This document shows positions 7,468 through 15,473 of a stretch of DNA of 36,891 nt, one piece after another. The notes beneath the pieces were generated by a model. The model was not told where the DNA came from. It searched no databases and worked only from the letters and a program-made list of their open reading frames with translations. Each line of letters starts with the position of its first letter. Position 1 is the stretch's first letter. Origin of the DNA: Fragilaria radians (Eukaryota; Bacillariophyta; Fragilariophyceae; Fragilariales; Fragilariaceae); contig CAAAJI010000486.1 of assembly GCA_900642245.1 (NCBI GenBank), forward strand, positions 1 to 36,891, in the 5' to 3' direction. The translations under genes and the position numbers were made by a program.

Positions 7468-8499
7468 TTACTTTTTGGGCAGCAATAGCGATCCATCGCC
7501 GTAAGAGTAGAAACGATAGCCTTTCTCGATGGCATGGGCGTAAGCCTCTTTCATAAGCTTAAGGCCCATCAACGTCGAGACCAGCATGAACAGGGTCGAT
7601 CGCGGCAGATGGAAATTGGTGAGCAGCCCGTCGATCGCCTTGAACCGGTAGCCCGGGGTGATGAAGATGGCCGTGTCGCCGTCGAAGGCATGGATCATCC
7701 CATCGTCACTCGCCGCGCTTTCCAGCAGCCGCAGCGAGGTGGTGCCGACGGCAATCAACCGCCCGCCACGCGCCCGAGCGGCATTGATCCGGGCGGCAGT
7801 GTCCTCTTCGATCCGGCCCCACTCCGAATGCATCCGATGATCGACGGTATCCTCGACCTTGACTGGCAGGAATGTCCCCGCCCCGACGTGCAAGGTCAGC
7901 GTTTCGCGGGCGACCCCCCGTTCGTCGAGCGCTGCCACCAGCCGATCGGTGAAATGGAGCGCCGCAGTCGGGGCCGCGACCGCGCCGGCTTCACGGGCAA
8001 ACATCGTCTGGTAATCGGCCGCGTCGGCTTCGTCGGTGCCGCGCTTCGAGGCGATATAGGGTGGCAGCGGCATGCGGCCTGCGCGCTCGAGCAACAGCTC
8101 GACCGGCTCGTTACCCTGAAACTCGAGCACGATCGCGCCCGCCTCATCGCGTTCGACGGCGGTCGCGTGGACATTGTTGCCGAAGTCGATCAGGTCGCCG
8201 GTCCGGACCCGCTTGGCGTTGCGGACGAATGCCCACCAGCGGCGCAGACCCTCGCGCTTGTGCAAAGTGGCGCCAATGCTCGCATTCCCGCGCCGTCCTT
8301 CGAGCTGGGCCGGGATAACCCTGGTGTCGTTGAACACAAGGACGTCGTCAGGGCGCAGCATGCCGGGCAGGTCGAGCATCGTCCGATCGGCGATTTCCGC
8401 GCCATCCACGGTCAGTAGCCGCGCCGAATCCCGCGGCCGCGCCGGTCTTAGTGCGATCCGGTCCTGGGGGAGTTCGAAATCGAAGTCGGCGACGTCCAT
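7468..8499 (-). CDS. queA: tRNA preQ1(34) S-adenosylmethionine ribosyltransferase-isomerase
   Basis: QueA transfers and isomerises the ribosyl group of S-adenosylmethionine to 7-aminomethyl-7-deazaguanine at the wobble position of tRNAs, giving epoxyqueuosine. The 343-residue product has normal length. Family signatures seen: MDVADFDFELPQDRIALRPA at the start, the DDVLVFNDTRVIPAQLEG motif, YQTMFA and PTAALHFTD in the middle, HVGAGTFLPVKVED, and the TNFHLPRSTLFMLVS motif near the end. The start is ATG at 8499; its A is also the last base of the TGA stop of the cyclophilin gene (TGATG), so translation is probably coupled. It is the last gene of the long minus-strand core run and converges with the P63C gene. 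Confidence 0.97.
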   Translation of the reverse strand: MDVADFDFELPQDRIALRPARPRDSARLLTVDGAEIADRTMLDLPGMLRPDDVLVFNDTRVIPAQLEGRRGNASIGATLHKREGLRRWWAFVRNAKRVRTGDLIDFGNNVHATAVERDEAGAIVLEFQGNEPVELLLERAGRMPLPPYIASKRGTDEADAADYQTMFAREAGAVAAPTAALHFTDRLVAALDERGVARETLTLHVGAGTFLPVKVEDTVDHRMHSEWGRIEEDTAARINAARARGGRLIAVGTTSLRLLESAASDDGMIHAFDGDTAIFITPGYRFKAIDGLLTNFHLPRSTLFMLVSTLMGLKLMKEAYAHAIEKGYRFYSYGDGSLLLPKK

Positions 8500-9131
8500 C
8501 AGCCGCCGGCGGGCTTGGTCTCCGGCACCGGCGCCGCGGCAACCGGGGCTGCGGGCAGCGGCCCGTCGATCCACACCCGGACCATTTTGGTCGGCGCTTC
8601 GGGGGGCTCGCCGGGCGCGATCGTATCCACGAACTGCATTCCCGAGATGACCCGGCCGAAGATCGTATACTTCTTGTCGAGTGCAATTCCGGCCGAGAGC
8701 ATGATGAAGAATTGGCTGTTGCCGCCATTGAGATCGTCGGGTGCTCGGGCCATCGCCATCACCCCGCGCATGTGAGGCAGGCCGCTGAATTCGGCGGTCA
8801 GATTGGGCAGGGTCGACCCGCCGGAACCAACGCCTTTCGGATCGCCACCCTGCGCCATGAAGCCGGGGATCACGCGATGGAAGGTAAGGCCATTATAGAA
8901 ACCCTGCGTCGCCAGGGTCTGGATTCGATAGACATGGTTGGGGGCGATGTCGGGGCGAAGCTGGACGACCACCGTTCCGCCGCTCGACAATTCGATGTTG
9001 AGCCGATTGGCCGGATCGGCAGCTACTGCCGCTGGCGCGGTGTGGGTCACCATTGGCGCGGCCGGCGGCGCCGGCTTTGCGGCGATCAAGGATAGCGCCA
9101 GCAACGGCAGTACGAACAAGGTCTTACGCAT
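8499..9131 (-). CDS. Exported cyclophilin-type peptidyl-prolyl cis-trans isomerase
   Basis: A 210-residue cyclophilin with an N-terminal signal sequence (MRKTLFVLPLLALSLIAAKP), so it acts in the periplasm, isomerising X-Pro bonds during folding of exported proteins. Domain motifs are complete: the catalytic FHRVIPGFMAQGGDP, then MAMARAPDDLNGGNSQFFIM, and KKYTIFGRVISGM. In the last, Phe replaces the Trp that confers cyclosporin binding, as in many bacterial cyclophilins. A Pro/Ala-rich tail (AAPVAAAPVPETKPAGG) follows the domain. It lies 65 bases after coaD and overlaps queA by one base. It is annotated ppiA or ppiB in relatives; I leave the symbol open. Confidence 0.93.
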   Translation of the reverse strand: MRKTLFVLPLLALSLIAAKPAPPAAPMVTHTAPAAVAADPANRLNIELSSGGTVVVQLRPDIAPNHVYRIQTLATQGFYNGLTFHRVIPGFMAQGGDPKGVGSGGSTLPNLTAEFSGLPHMRGVMAMARAPDDLNGGNSQFFIMLSAGIALDKKYTIFGRVISGMQFVDTIAPGEPPEAPTKMVRVWIDGPLPAAPVAAAPVPETKPAGG

Positions 9132-9196
9132 CGATTATCTTCCCACTCAAAGTCGCTCGAAGCACTAGTGCGCGTCGGCTGAACCCCGTCTGACGA

Positions 9197-9703
9197 TCAT
9201 TGTCCAAGCTTGGCGGCAACGTCGAGCGCCACGGCGGGTGGAACGAACTTGTCGATCTTGCCGCCGTAGCGCGCAATCTCCTTGACCAGCCGCGACGCGA
9301 TTGGCTGGAGGGAGACATCGGCCATCAGGAAGACCGTCTCGATCTCGTCGTTCAGCTGCTGGTTCATCCCCGCCATCTGATATTCATATTCGAAATCGGC
9401 CACGGCGCGGAGCCCGCGAAGGATCAGCGATGCCCCCTCACGGGTGGCGAAATCCATCAGCAGAGAGTCGAATTCGACCACCGTGATCTCGCCCGGAATG
9501 TCAGCCAGTTCCCGACCCACCATCGCAAGCCGCTCCCCGACGGTGAACATCGGCTCCTTCGACGGATTGGTCGTTACCCCGACCACCAGCCGGTCGACCA
9601 GATGCGCGCCGCGCCGGATGATATCGAGGTGCCCGAGCGTCAGCGGATCGAACGTGCCCGGATAAACACCGATGCGCGTACCCTGAACCGGGGTGCGGCT
9701 CAT
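9197..9703 (-). CDS. coaD: Phosphopantetheine adenylyltransferase
   Basis: CoaD makes dephospho-CoA from ATP and 4'-phosphopantetheine, the penultimate step of coenzyme A synthesis. The 168-residue protein has the nucleotidyltransferase T/HxGH motif in GVYPGTFDPLTLGHLDIIRR (residues about 12-31), the NPSKEPMFTVGERL segment, LILRGLRAVADFEYEYQMAG, and the C-terminal substrate loop ASRLVKEIARYGG (usual ISSR-type motif). It overlaps the end of ispA by four bases (ATGA), which indicates translational coupling. Length and motifs are fully normal. Confidence 0.97.
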   Translation of the reverse strand: MSRTPVQGTRIGVYPGTFDPLTLGHLDIIRRGAHLVDRLVVGVTTNPSKEPMFTVGERLAMVGRELADIPGEITVVEFDSLLMDFATREGASLILRGLRAVADFEYEYQMAGMNQQLNDEIETVFLMADVSLQPIASRLVKEIARYGGKIDKFVPPAVALDVAAKLGQ

Positions 9704-10614
9704 CGATCGCGCTCTGTGACGTAGCGGGCGATTGCACGAAGCAGATCCGCTTCTTCGCCATGGCCTGCCAGATGCTCGATCGCCTGGTCGACCAGCATCT
9801 GCGCCTGCTGCAAGGCGCGCTCCTCGCCGAGCAGCGACACGAAGGTCGCCTTGCCCGCACCGGCGTCCTTGCCGACCCGCTTGCCGGCAGCTTGCTCGTC
9901 GCCGGAATGATCGATCAGGTCGTCGGCGATTTGGAACGCGAGACCGACGTTGCGGGCATAGCCGCGATACGGGGTGCGTGCTTCGGGTAGCAGCCGCCCG
10001 AGGATGCAGGCGGATTCGACCGAAAACTCGATCAGCGCGCCGGTCTTCAATTGCTGAAGCCGTGTGATCGCTGGAAGATCGAGTGAATGGCCCTCGGCGG
10101 CGAGATCCATCACCTGCCCGCCGGCCATGCCGTTCGGTCCCGAAGCGCGAGCCAGCTCACCGCACAAGGTCGACCGGACAAGCGGATCGTCATGCGTTGC
10201 GGGGTCCGTCAATATCTCGAATGCAAGCGCGTGAAGGCTGTCCCCGGCAAGGATCGCGGTGGCATCGTCGAACGCCTTATGCACGGTGGGCTTGCCGCGA
10301 CGCATATCGTCATTGTCCATCGCCGGAAGATCGTCGTGGATCAGCGAGTAGACATGGATCGCCTCGATTGCGGTGCCGACCCGCACTGCACGGCCTTCAT
10401 CGATCCCGAACAAGCGGGAAGCGGCGACGGCGAGCAGCGGGCGAAGCTTTTTCCCACCGCCGATTGCGGCATGGCGCATCGCGGCGAACAGTCGATCGCG
10501 CGGGTCACCCGGCGGTTCGAGCAGCTGGATGAAGATTGAATCGACGGCACCTGCGATCCGCCGTGCTTCCCGTTCGAGGTCGACGGACGTGCGCTCAACC
10601 ATTCTAGTCGACAT
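9700..10614 (-). CDS. ispA: Farnesyl/geranylgeranyl diphosphate synthase
   Basis: A polyprenyl synthetase that condenses isopentenyl diphosphate with allylic diphosphates, feeding ubiquinone, undecaprenyl and carotenoid synthesis. The 304-residue product shows both Asp-rich motifs: the first in YSLIHDDLPAMDNDDMRRGKPT, the second in LAFQIADDLIDHSGDE, plus the GGGKKLRPLL substrate segment and the KTGALI motif. The start overlaps the end of xseB by 11 bases at ATG 10614; a second in-frame ATG at 10602 follows the xseB stop by one base but has no better ribosome-binding site. The xseB-ispA order is widely conserved; dxs does not follow here, coaD does. Confidence 0.96.
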   Translation of the reverse strand: MSTRMVERTSVDLEREARRIAGAVDSIFIQLLEPPGDPRDRLFAAMRHAAIGGGKKLRPLLAVAASRLFGIDEGRAVRVGTAIEAIHVYSLIHDDLPAMDNDDMRRGKPTVHKAFDDATAILAGDSLHALAFEILTDPATHDDPLVRSTLCGELARASGPNGMAGGQVMDLAAEGHSLDLPAITRLQQLKTGALIEFSVESACILGRLLPEARTPYRGYARNVGLAFQIADDLIDHSGDEQAAGKRVGKDAGAGKATFVSLLGEERALQQAQMLVDQAIEHLAGHGEEADLLRAIARYVTERDR

Positions 10615-10846
10615 CGAACTTGACCGTTCCCGCCTGCTGGCCGTCGGGGCCGAGCGAAATCTGTTCGATCCGTTCCTGCGCGGCCCTCAGCCGGGCCTCG
10701 CAATGCCGCTTGAGGCGGTCACCGCGCTGATACAGCTCGATCGACGCGTCGAGCGGCGCCGTGCCAAGCTCGAGCGAGCGGACGATTTGTTCGAGCTCAG
10801 CAAGTGCCGCCTCGAAGCTGAGCTGGTCGATTGGATCGGCGTCCAT
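10604..10846 (-). CDS. xseB: Exodeoxyribonuclease VII small subunit
   Basis: An 80-residue protein of the XseB family, the small helical subunit that, in several copies, coats the large subunit XseA of exonuclease VII. The core signature FEAALAELEQIVRSLELG, then LDASIELYQRGDRLKRHCEA, is intact, followed by the usual Arg/Gln-rich coil. xseA is not in this window. The gene starts at ATG 10846, 47 bases after trcR ends, and overlaps ispA by 11 bases. Confidence 0.96.
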   Translation of the reverse strand: MDADPIDQLSFEAALAELEQIVRSLELGTAPLDASIELYQRGDRLKRHCEARLRAAQERIEQISLGPDGQQAGTVKFDVD

Positions 10847-10893
10847 GGTTCAAGCTTGTCCCGCGGCGGCGTGATTGGCAAGCGTGCCCGTGA

Positions 10894-11592
10894 TCAACGC
10901 TTGAACGGGTCCTTGATGCCCGGGACTATCTCGTCCGAGGTGTCGATCTCGCCGGCCTCCGCCGCGACCAAAGCGGCCTCGGCGTCGCGTGCATGCTGAT
11001 CGCGCTCGTTGCGAAGTTCCTGAATGAGCGCCGCACGGTCGCTGTCGAAGCGGGTATCGGTCGGGGCCGGGGTGCCGGCCGCCTTCTGGGCCTTTATCAC
11101 GGCCGCATCGAGCTCGCGCTGCGAGGTCAGGCCGAGCGTGACGGGATCCTTTGGCTGGATATTGGCCATGTTCCAGTGCGAGCGATCGCGGATTGCGCCG
11201 ATCGTGGTGCGGGTGGTGCCGATCAATTTCCCGATCTGGCCGTCAGTCACCTCGGGATGATTGCGGATGATCCACGCAATCCCGTCGGGCTTGTCCTGGC
11301 GCTTCGACACCGGCGTGTAGCGCGGTCCCTTGGTGCGCGTAATCGGATCCGGCGCCTTGTGCATCTGGAGGACGTAATCGGGATCGGCGGCACCCTTCTC
11401 GATTTCCTCGTGGGTCAACTCGCCGGCGCGGATCGGGTCGCGGCCGGTCAGTTTGGTCGCCGCAGTATCGTCGGCAATGGCTTGGATCTCGAGGATATGA
11501 AGGCCGCAGAACTCGGCGATCTGAGTGAAGGCCAATGCGGTATTGTCGACCAGCCAGGCGGCAGTGGCATGGGGCATGAGTGGCTGGGCCAA
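10894..11592 (-). CDS. trcR: TrcR-type cell cycle transcriptional regulator (DUF1013)
   Basis: A 232-residue DUF1013 protein, known in Caulobacter as the cell-cycle regulator TrcR. Signatures: PHATAAWLVDNTALAFTQIA, EFCGLHILEIQAIADDTAA, PRYTPVSKRQDKPDGIAWII, and a helix-turn-helix-like part, VTDGQIGKLIGTTRTTIGAI, near residue 135. The C-terminal tail is coiled-coil-like and charged. I choose TTG at 11592 as start: it gives the family's usual beginning (M-A-Q-P-L-M-P-H) and follows AGGAGA at a six-base gap, whereas the ATG six codons later has none. A strong hairpin (11616-11638) lies 24 bases upstream in the leader. The gene heads the run trcR-xseB-ispA. Confidence 0.93.
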   Translation of the reverse strand: MAQPLMPHATAAWLVDNTALAFTQIAEFCGLHILEIQAIADDTAATKLTGRDPIRAGELTHEEIEKGAADPDYVLQMHKAPDPITRTKGPRYTPVSKRQDKPDGIAWIIRNHPEVTDGQIGKLIGTTRTTIGAIRDRSHWNMANIQPKDPVTLGLTSQRELDAAVIKAQKAAGTPAPTDTRFDSDRAALIQELRNERDQHARDAEAALVAAEAGEIDTSDEIVPGIKDPFKR

Positions 11593-11615
11593 CGAAAGTC
11601 TCCTGAAACAAGAAG

Positions 11616-11638
11616 GGCCGCCCCTTCCCGGAGCGGCC
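11616..11638 (-). terminator. GC-rich hairpin between qor and trcR
   Basis: On the minus strand GGCCGCTCC pairs with GGGGCGGCC (nine pairs, one G-T) around GGGAA, and is followed by CTTCTTGTTT. It lies 73 bases past the qor stop and only 24 bases before the trcR start codon. It looks like an intrinsic terminator for qor; if transcription comes from qor it would also act as an attenuator for trcR. Confidence 0.75.
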
Positions 11639-11710
11639 ACAATTGACGGCGATTTACGCCCGCGCGGAGCGAAGGGCAAGCAGAGAGTCCGGACCGGCGC
11701 GCATACCGGG

Positions 11711-12706
11711 CTATTCGAGCGTCAGAACGATCTTGCCGACGTGCTCCCCGGATTCCATCCGGGCATGGGCATCAGCTGCCTCAGCCAGTGGGAAAAGCCT
11801 GTCCATGGCCGGTTTCAGCCGGTTTCCCTCGACGTAGGGCCAGACCGTCTTGGCGAGTTCGTCGGCGACCATCGTCTTGAATTGGACGTCGCGGGGGCGA
11901 AGCGTCGAGCCGGTCAGGGTCAGGCGGCGGCGCATCAATTCGACGATCGGAACCTCAGCCACGGCTCCGCGCTGGAACGCGATCGAAACGTGGCGGCCAT
12001 CGTCGGCGAGGCATTGAAGGTTGCGCGGCACGTAATCGCCGCCGATCATGTCGAGCACGACATCGACCCCCAGCCCGTTGGTAAAGTCGCGCACTTCCGC
12101 GACAAAATCCTGCGCATTGTAATCGATCGCCTGGGAGGCGCCGAGCGCCAGTGCCGCCGCACATTTGGCCGGGCTTCCGCAGGTCACGATGACCTTGAGA
12201 CCGAACAGAGTGCCTAGCTTGATCGCCATCGTGCCGATCCCGCTGGTTCCGCCGTGAACCAGCACTTTGTCGCCATCGGCGGCAAACCCTCGCTCGAACA
12301 GGTTGATCCACACCGTGAACAGGGTTTCGGGCATTGCCGCGGCTTCAGTCAGGCGAAGCACCTCGGGCACCGGCAGGCATGTACCGGCCGGGGCGACGCA
12401 ATATTCGGCATAGCCGCCGCCGGCGACGAGCGCGCAGACCCGCGTTCCGATCAGGTGGCTTGCCCCCTCGCCCGCCGCGACGACCGTGCCGGCGATTTCG
12501 AGCCCGGGAATGTCGGACGCGCCCGGCGGCGGCGGATAGGCGCCGAGCCGCTGGAGGATGTCGGGGCGATTGACCCCGGCCGCAGCCACCCGGACCAGCA
12601 CCTGGTCGGGGCCCGGCCAGGGCACGGGGCGTTGGGTGAGACGAAGCACCTCGGGCCCGCCCGGAGCGGAAATCTCGATTGCCTGCATGAACTTGGGGAT
12701 GGTCAC
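11711..12706 (-). CDS. NAD(P)H:quinone oxidoreductase, zinc-independent MDR family
   Basis: A 331-residue medium-chain dehydrogenase/reductase of the quinone oxidoreductase group, which reduces quinones or other conjugated carbonyls with NADPH. Seen: MQAIEISAPGGPEVLRL at the start, VRVAAAGVNRPDILQRLG, the GLEIAGTVVAAGEGAS strand, and the nucleotide-binding VLVHGGTSGIGTMAIKLG (GGxSGxG). The catalytic zinc ligands of alcohol dehydrogenases are absent, as expected. GTG at 12706 is taken as start because AAGG lies seven bases before it; the ATG at 12688 has no ribosome-binding site. It is divergent from the DUF1192 gene with 46 bases between the starts. Confidence 0.92.
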   Translation of the reverse strand: MTIPKFMQAIEISAPGGPEVLRLTQRPVPWPGPDQVLVRVAAAGVNRPDILQRLGAYPPPPGASDIPGLEIAGTVVAAGEGASHLIGTRVCALVAGGGYAEYCVAPAGTCLPVPEVLRLTEAAAMPETLFTVWINLFERGFAADGDKVLVHGGTSGIGTMAIKLGTLFGLKVIVTCGSPAKCAAALALGASQAIDYNAQDFVAEVRDFTNGLGVDVVLDMIGGDYVPRNLQCLADDGRHVSIAFQRGAVAEVPIVELMRRRLTLTGSTLRPRDVQFKTMVADELAKTVWPYVEGNRLKPAMDRLFPLAEAADAHARMESGEHVGKIVLTLE

Positions 12707-12752
12707 GGCGCGCCTTATTGACACCGTGCCGCGATCGGTCAACGCTGTTGCC

Positions 12753-12953
12753 ATGGACGAGGACGACTTCTTTTCCAGCCGGCCAACCGATCCGCTGACC
12801 TTGGTCTGCAAGCAGGATCTGGGGCCGCTGTCGGTATCGGAGCTCCACGAACGGATCGAACTGCTCAAGGCGGAGATCGAGCGCGTCGAGCAGCATCTCG
12901 CATTCACCGAGGCTCACCGGAGCGCGGCGGATGAGCTGTTCAAGCGCTCCTGA
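12753..12953 (+). CDS. DUF1192 small protein
   Basis: A 66-residue acidic protein of the DUF1192 family: MDEDDFFSSRPTDPLTLVC, then LGPLSVSELHERIELLKAEI forming a coiled coil, and the usual end HRSAADELFKRS. The function is unknown. These proteins are widespread in alphaproteobacteria and often lie beside the quinone oxidoreductase gene, as here, divergent across a 46-base gap that must hold both promoters. No clear ribosome-binding site precedes the ATG. Confidence 0.88.
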   Translation: MDEDDFFSSRPTDPLTLVCKQDLGPLSVSELHERIELLKAEIERVEQHLAFTEAHRSAADELFKRS

Positions 12954-13060
12954 AGTTTGGGGGGGCGTGACTGCATTCGCGCCAATTGGTTGCGTTTCCG
13001 CGCCGTCCGGCCCTTGATCGCCGTCACCTTACCGCCGACATAAGGTTCGAGGAGTAACCG

Positions 13061-15388
13061 ATGCCAAGTTTTGCCCGCGAACTCGAAGAATCACTGCACA
13101 ATGCGCTTGGGGAGGCGAGCAAGCGGCGGCATGAATATGCCACGCTCGAGCATCTGCTGATGGCGTTGATCGACGACGAACATGCGTCGAAGGTGATGAC
13201 CTCATGCGGGGTCAACCGCGACGAATTGAAGGCCACCGTCAAACATTATCTCGATAATGAGCTCGGCGCCCTGGTCGCCGACAGCGCGACGGACCCGACC
13301 CCAACCAGCGGCTTCCAGCGTGTCGTCCAGCGCGCGATTCTCCACGTCCAGTCGTCGGGCCGCGACGATGTGACGGGCGCCAACGTGCTGGTCGCCCTGT
13401 TCAGTGAGCGCGAGAGCTACGCGGTCTATTTCCTGCAGCAGCAGGACATGAGCCGGTTGGATGCGGTTACCTTCATCAGCCACGGCGTCGGCAAGGGCGA
13501 AACTGCGCCCGAGCCGCGTGAAGTCAATGGCACCGAGGAGAAGACGGAGGCCAAGAGCAGCGACAAGAAGGAAAGCGCGCTCCAGCAGTTCACCGTCAAC
13601 CTTAACGACAAGGCCAAGGCGGGCAAGGTCGATCCGCTGATCGGACGCATGCCGGAAGTCGACCGGACGGTGCAGATCCTGTGCCGCCGATCGAAGAACA
13701 ACCCGCTCTACGTCGGCGACCCGGGCGTCGGAAAGACCGCCATTGCCGAAGGCCTGGCGCGCAAGATCATCGAGGGCGACGTGCCCGAGGTGCTGAAGCC
13801 TGCGGTGATTTATTCGCTCGACATGGGCGCATTGCTCGCCGGCACCCGTTACCGCGGCGATTTCGAGGAGCGGCTGAAGTCGGTCGTGACGGAGCTCGAA
13901 AAGATGCCCGACGCGATCCTGTTCATCGACGAAATCCACACCGTGATTGGGGCCGGTGCGACCAGCGGCGGGGCGATGGACGCTTCAAACTTGCTCAAGC
14001 CGGCGCTTTCGTCGGGGGCGATCCGCTGCATCGGGTCAACCACCTACAAGGAATTCCGCAATCACTTCGAGAAGGATCGCGCGCTCCTGCGCCGGTTCCA
14101 GAAGATCGACGTCAACGAGCCGACGATCGAGGATACGATCAAGATCATCGCCGGTCTTCGCTCATCGTTCGAACAGCACCACAAGGTGCGCTACACGCCC
14201 GACGCCATCAAATCGGCGGTCGAACTGTCGGCGCGTTACATCCACGACCGCAAGCTGCCCGACAAGGCGATCGACGTGATCGACGAGGTTGGCGCGATGC
14301 AGATGCTGGTGCCGCCTAGCCGGCGCAAGAAAACGATTACGACGCGCGAGATCGAGGCGGTGGTGGCGACGATGGCGCGGATTCCGCCGAAGTCGGTGTC
14401 GAGCGACGACAAGCGGGTGCTCGAGACGCTCGAGACGGATTTGAAGCGCGTCGTGTTCGGGCAGGACCTAGCGATCGAGCGGCTCGCCTCGGCGATCAAG
14501 CTGAGCCGCGCCGGACTTCGCGATCCCGACAAGCCGATTGGCAATTATCTATTCTCGGGCCCGACCGGGGTCGGCAAGACCGAAGTCGCGCGCCAGCTGG
14601 CGTCGGTCATGGGCATTCCGCTGCAACGGTTCGACATGTCCGAATATATGGAGCGCCATTCGGTCAGTCGCCTGATCGGCGCGCCGCCGGGCTATGTCGG
14701 CTACGATCAGGGCGGCCTGCTTACCGATGCAGTCGACCAGCAGCCACACAGCGTGCTGCTGCTCGACGAGATCGAGAAGGCCCATCCCGATCTGTTCAAC
14801 ATCTTGTTGCAGGTGATGGATAACGGCAAGCTGACCGATCATCACGGCAAGACCGTCGATTTCCGGAACACCATACTGATCATGACGACCAATGCCGGCG
14901 CGGCAGATATGGCGCGTGAGGGGATTGGGTTCGGGGCGCTCAATCGCGAGGACGTCCAGGAAGACGCGATCAAGAAGATGTTCACCCCCGAATTCCGCAA
15001 CCGGCTCGATGCTGTCGTGCCGTTCGGCTATTTGCCGCCGGCGGTGGTCTCGCGGGTGGTCGACAAGTTCATCCTTCAGATGGAAATGCAGCTTGCCGAT
15101 CGCGGCGTCCATATCCAGCTCGACGACGAAGCGCGCGAATGGTTGACCACCAAGGGCTATGATAAAATGAACGGCGCGCGCCCGATGGGCCGCCTGATGC
15201 AGGAGAAGATCAAGCAGCCGCTGGCCGAGGAATTGCTGTTCGGCAAGTTGGTTGACGGTGGCGAGGTCAAGGTTCGGATCAAGGACAATAATCCGTCGTT
15301 CGAGATTACCCCGGCTCCGCCCAAGGCCGCCAAGGTCAGGCCGAAGCCTCCGGTCAGGAGCAAGAGCAAGGCAAAGCCCGCGGAGTAA
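13061..15388 (+). CDS. clpA: ATP-dependent Clp protease ATP-binding subunit ClpA
   Basis: ClpA is the AAA+ unfoldase that feeds substrates to ClpP. The 775-residue protein has the Clp N domain (residues 1-145), a linker rich in Glu and Lys, AAA module 1 with Walker A GDPGVGKT at about 219, and AAA module 2 with Walker A GPTGVGKT at about 500 and Walker B VLLLDEIEKAHPD. The ClpP-docking tripeptide appears as IGF in MAREGIGFGALN. It ends with a Lys/Pro-rich tail. ATG 13061 follows GAGGAG. The adaptor gene clpS, often placed just before clpA, is absent here; DUF1192 occupies that place. Confidence 0.97.
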   Translation: MPSFARELEESLHNALGEASKRRHEYATLEHLLMALIDDEHASKVMTSCGVNRDELKATVKHYLDNELGALVADSATDPTPTSGFQRVVQRAILHVQSSGRDDVTGANVLVALFSERESYAVYFLQQQDMSRLDAVTFISHGVGKGETAPEPREVNGTEEKTEAKSSDKKESALQQFTVNLNDKAKAGKVDPLIGRMPEVDRTVQILCRRSKNNPLYVGDPGVGKTAIAEGLARKIIEGDVPEVLKPAVIYSLDMGALLAGTRYRGDFEERLKSVVTELEKMPDAILFIDEIHTVIGAGATSGGAMDASNLLKPALSSGAIRCIGSTTYKEFRNHFEKDRALLRRFQKIDVNEPTIEDTIKIIAGLRSSFEQHHKVRYTPDAIKSAVELSARYIHDRKLPDKAIDVIDEVGAMQMLVPPSRRKKTITTREIEAVVATMARIPPKSVSSDDKRVLETLETDLKRVVFGQDLAIERLASAIKLSRAGLRDPDKPIGNYLFSGPTGVGKTEVARQLASVMGIPLQRFDMSEYMERHSVSRLIGAPPGYVGYDQGGLLTDAVDQQPHSVLLLDEIEKAHPDLFNILLQVMDNGKLTDHHGKTVDFRNTILIMTTNAGAADMAREGIGFGALNREDVQEDAIKKMFTPEFRNRLDAVVPFGYLPPAVVSRVVDKFILQMEMQLADRGVHIQLDDEAREWLTTKGYDKMNGARPMGRLMQEKIKQPLAEELLFGKLVDGGEVKVRIKDNNPSFEITPAPPKAAKVRPKPPVRSKSKAKPAE

Positions 15389-15473
15389 GCATTCCTCGGG
15401 CCCGGGCCCGCTCCAGCGGCGTTGCCCTCCCGTGTCAGGGCGTTAGGATGATCCTGATCGACAGGAGATTCCG

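Noticed and set aside
7534..8418. Long open frame antisense to queA
   Set aside because: It is the complementary shadow of queA in GC-rich DNA, with no family motif and no ribosome-binding site. The same holds for the long frames opposite the M28 peptidase (15570-17153) and uvrA (22519-23979).
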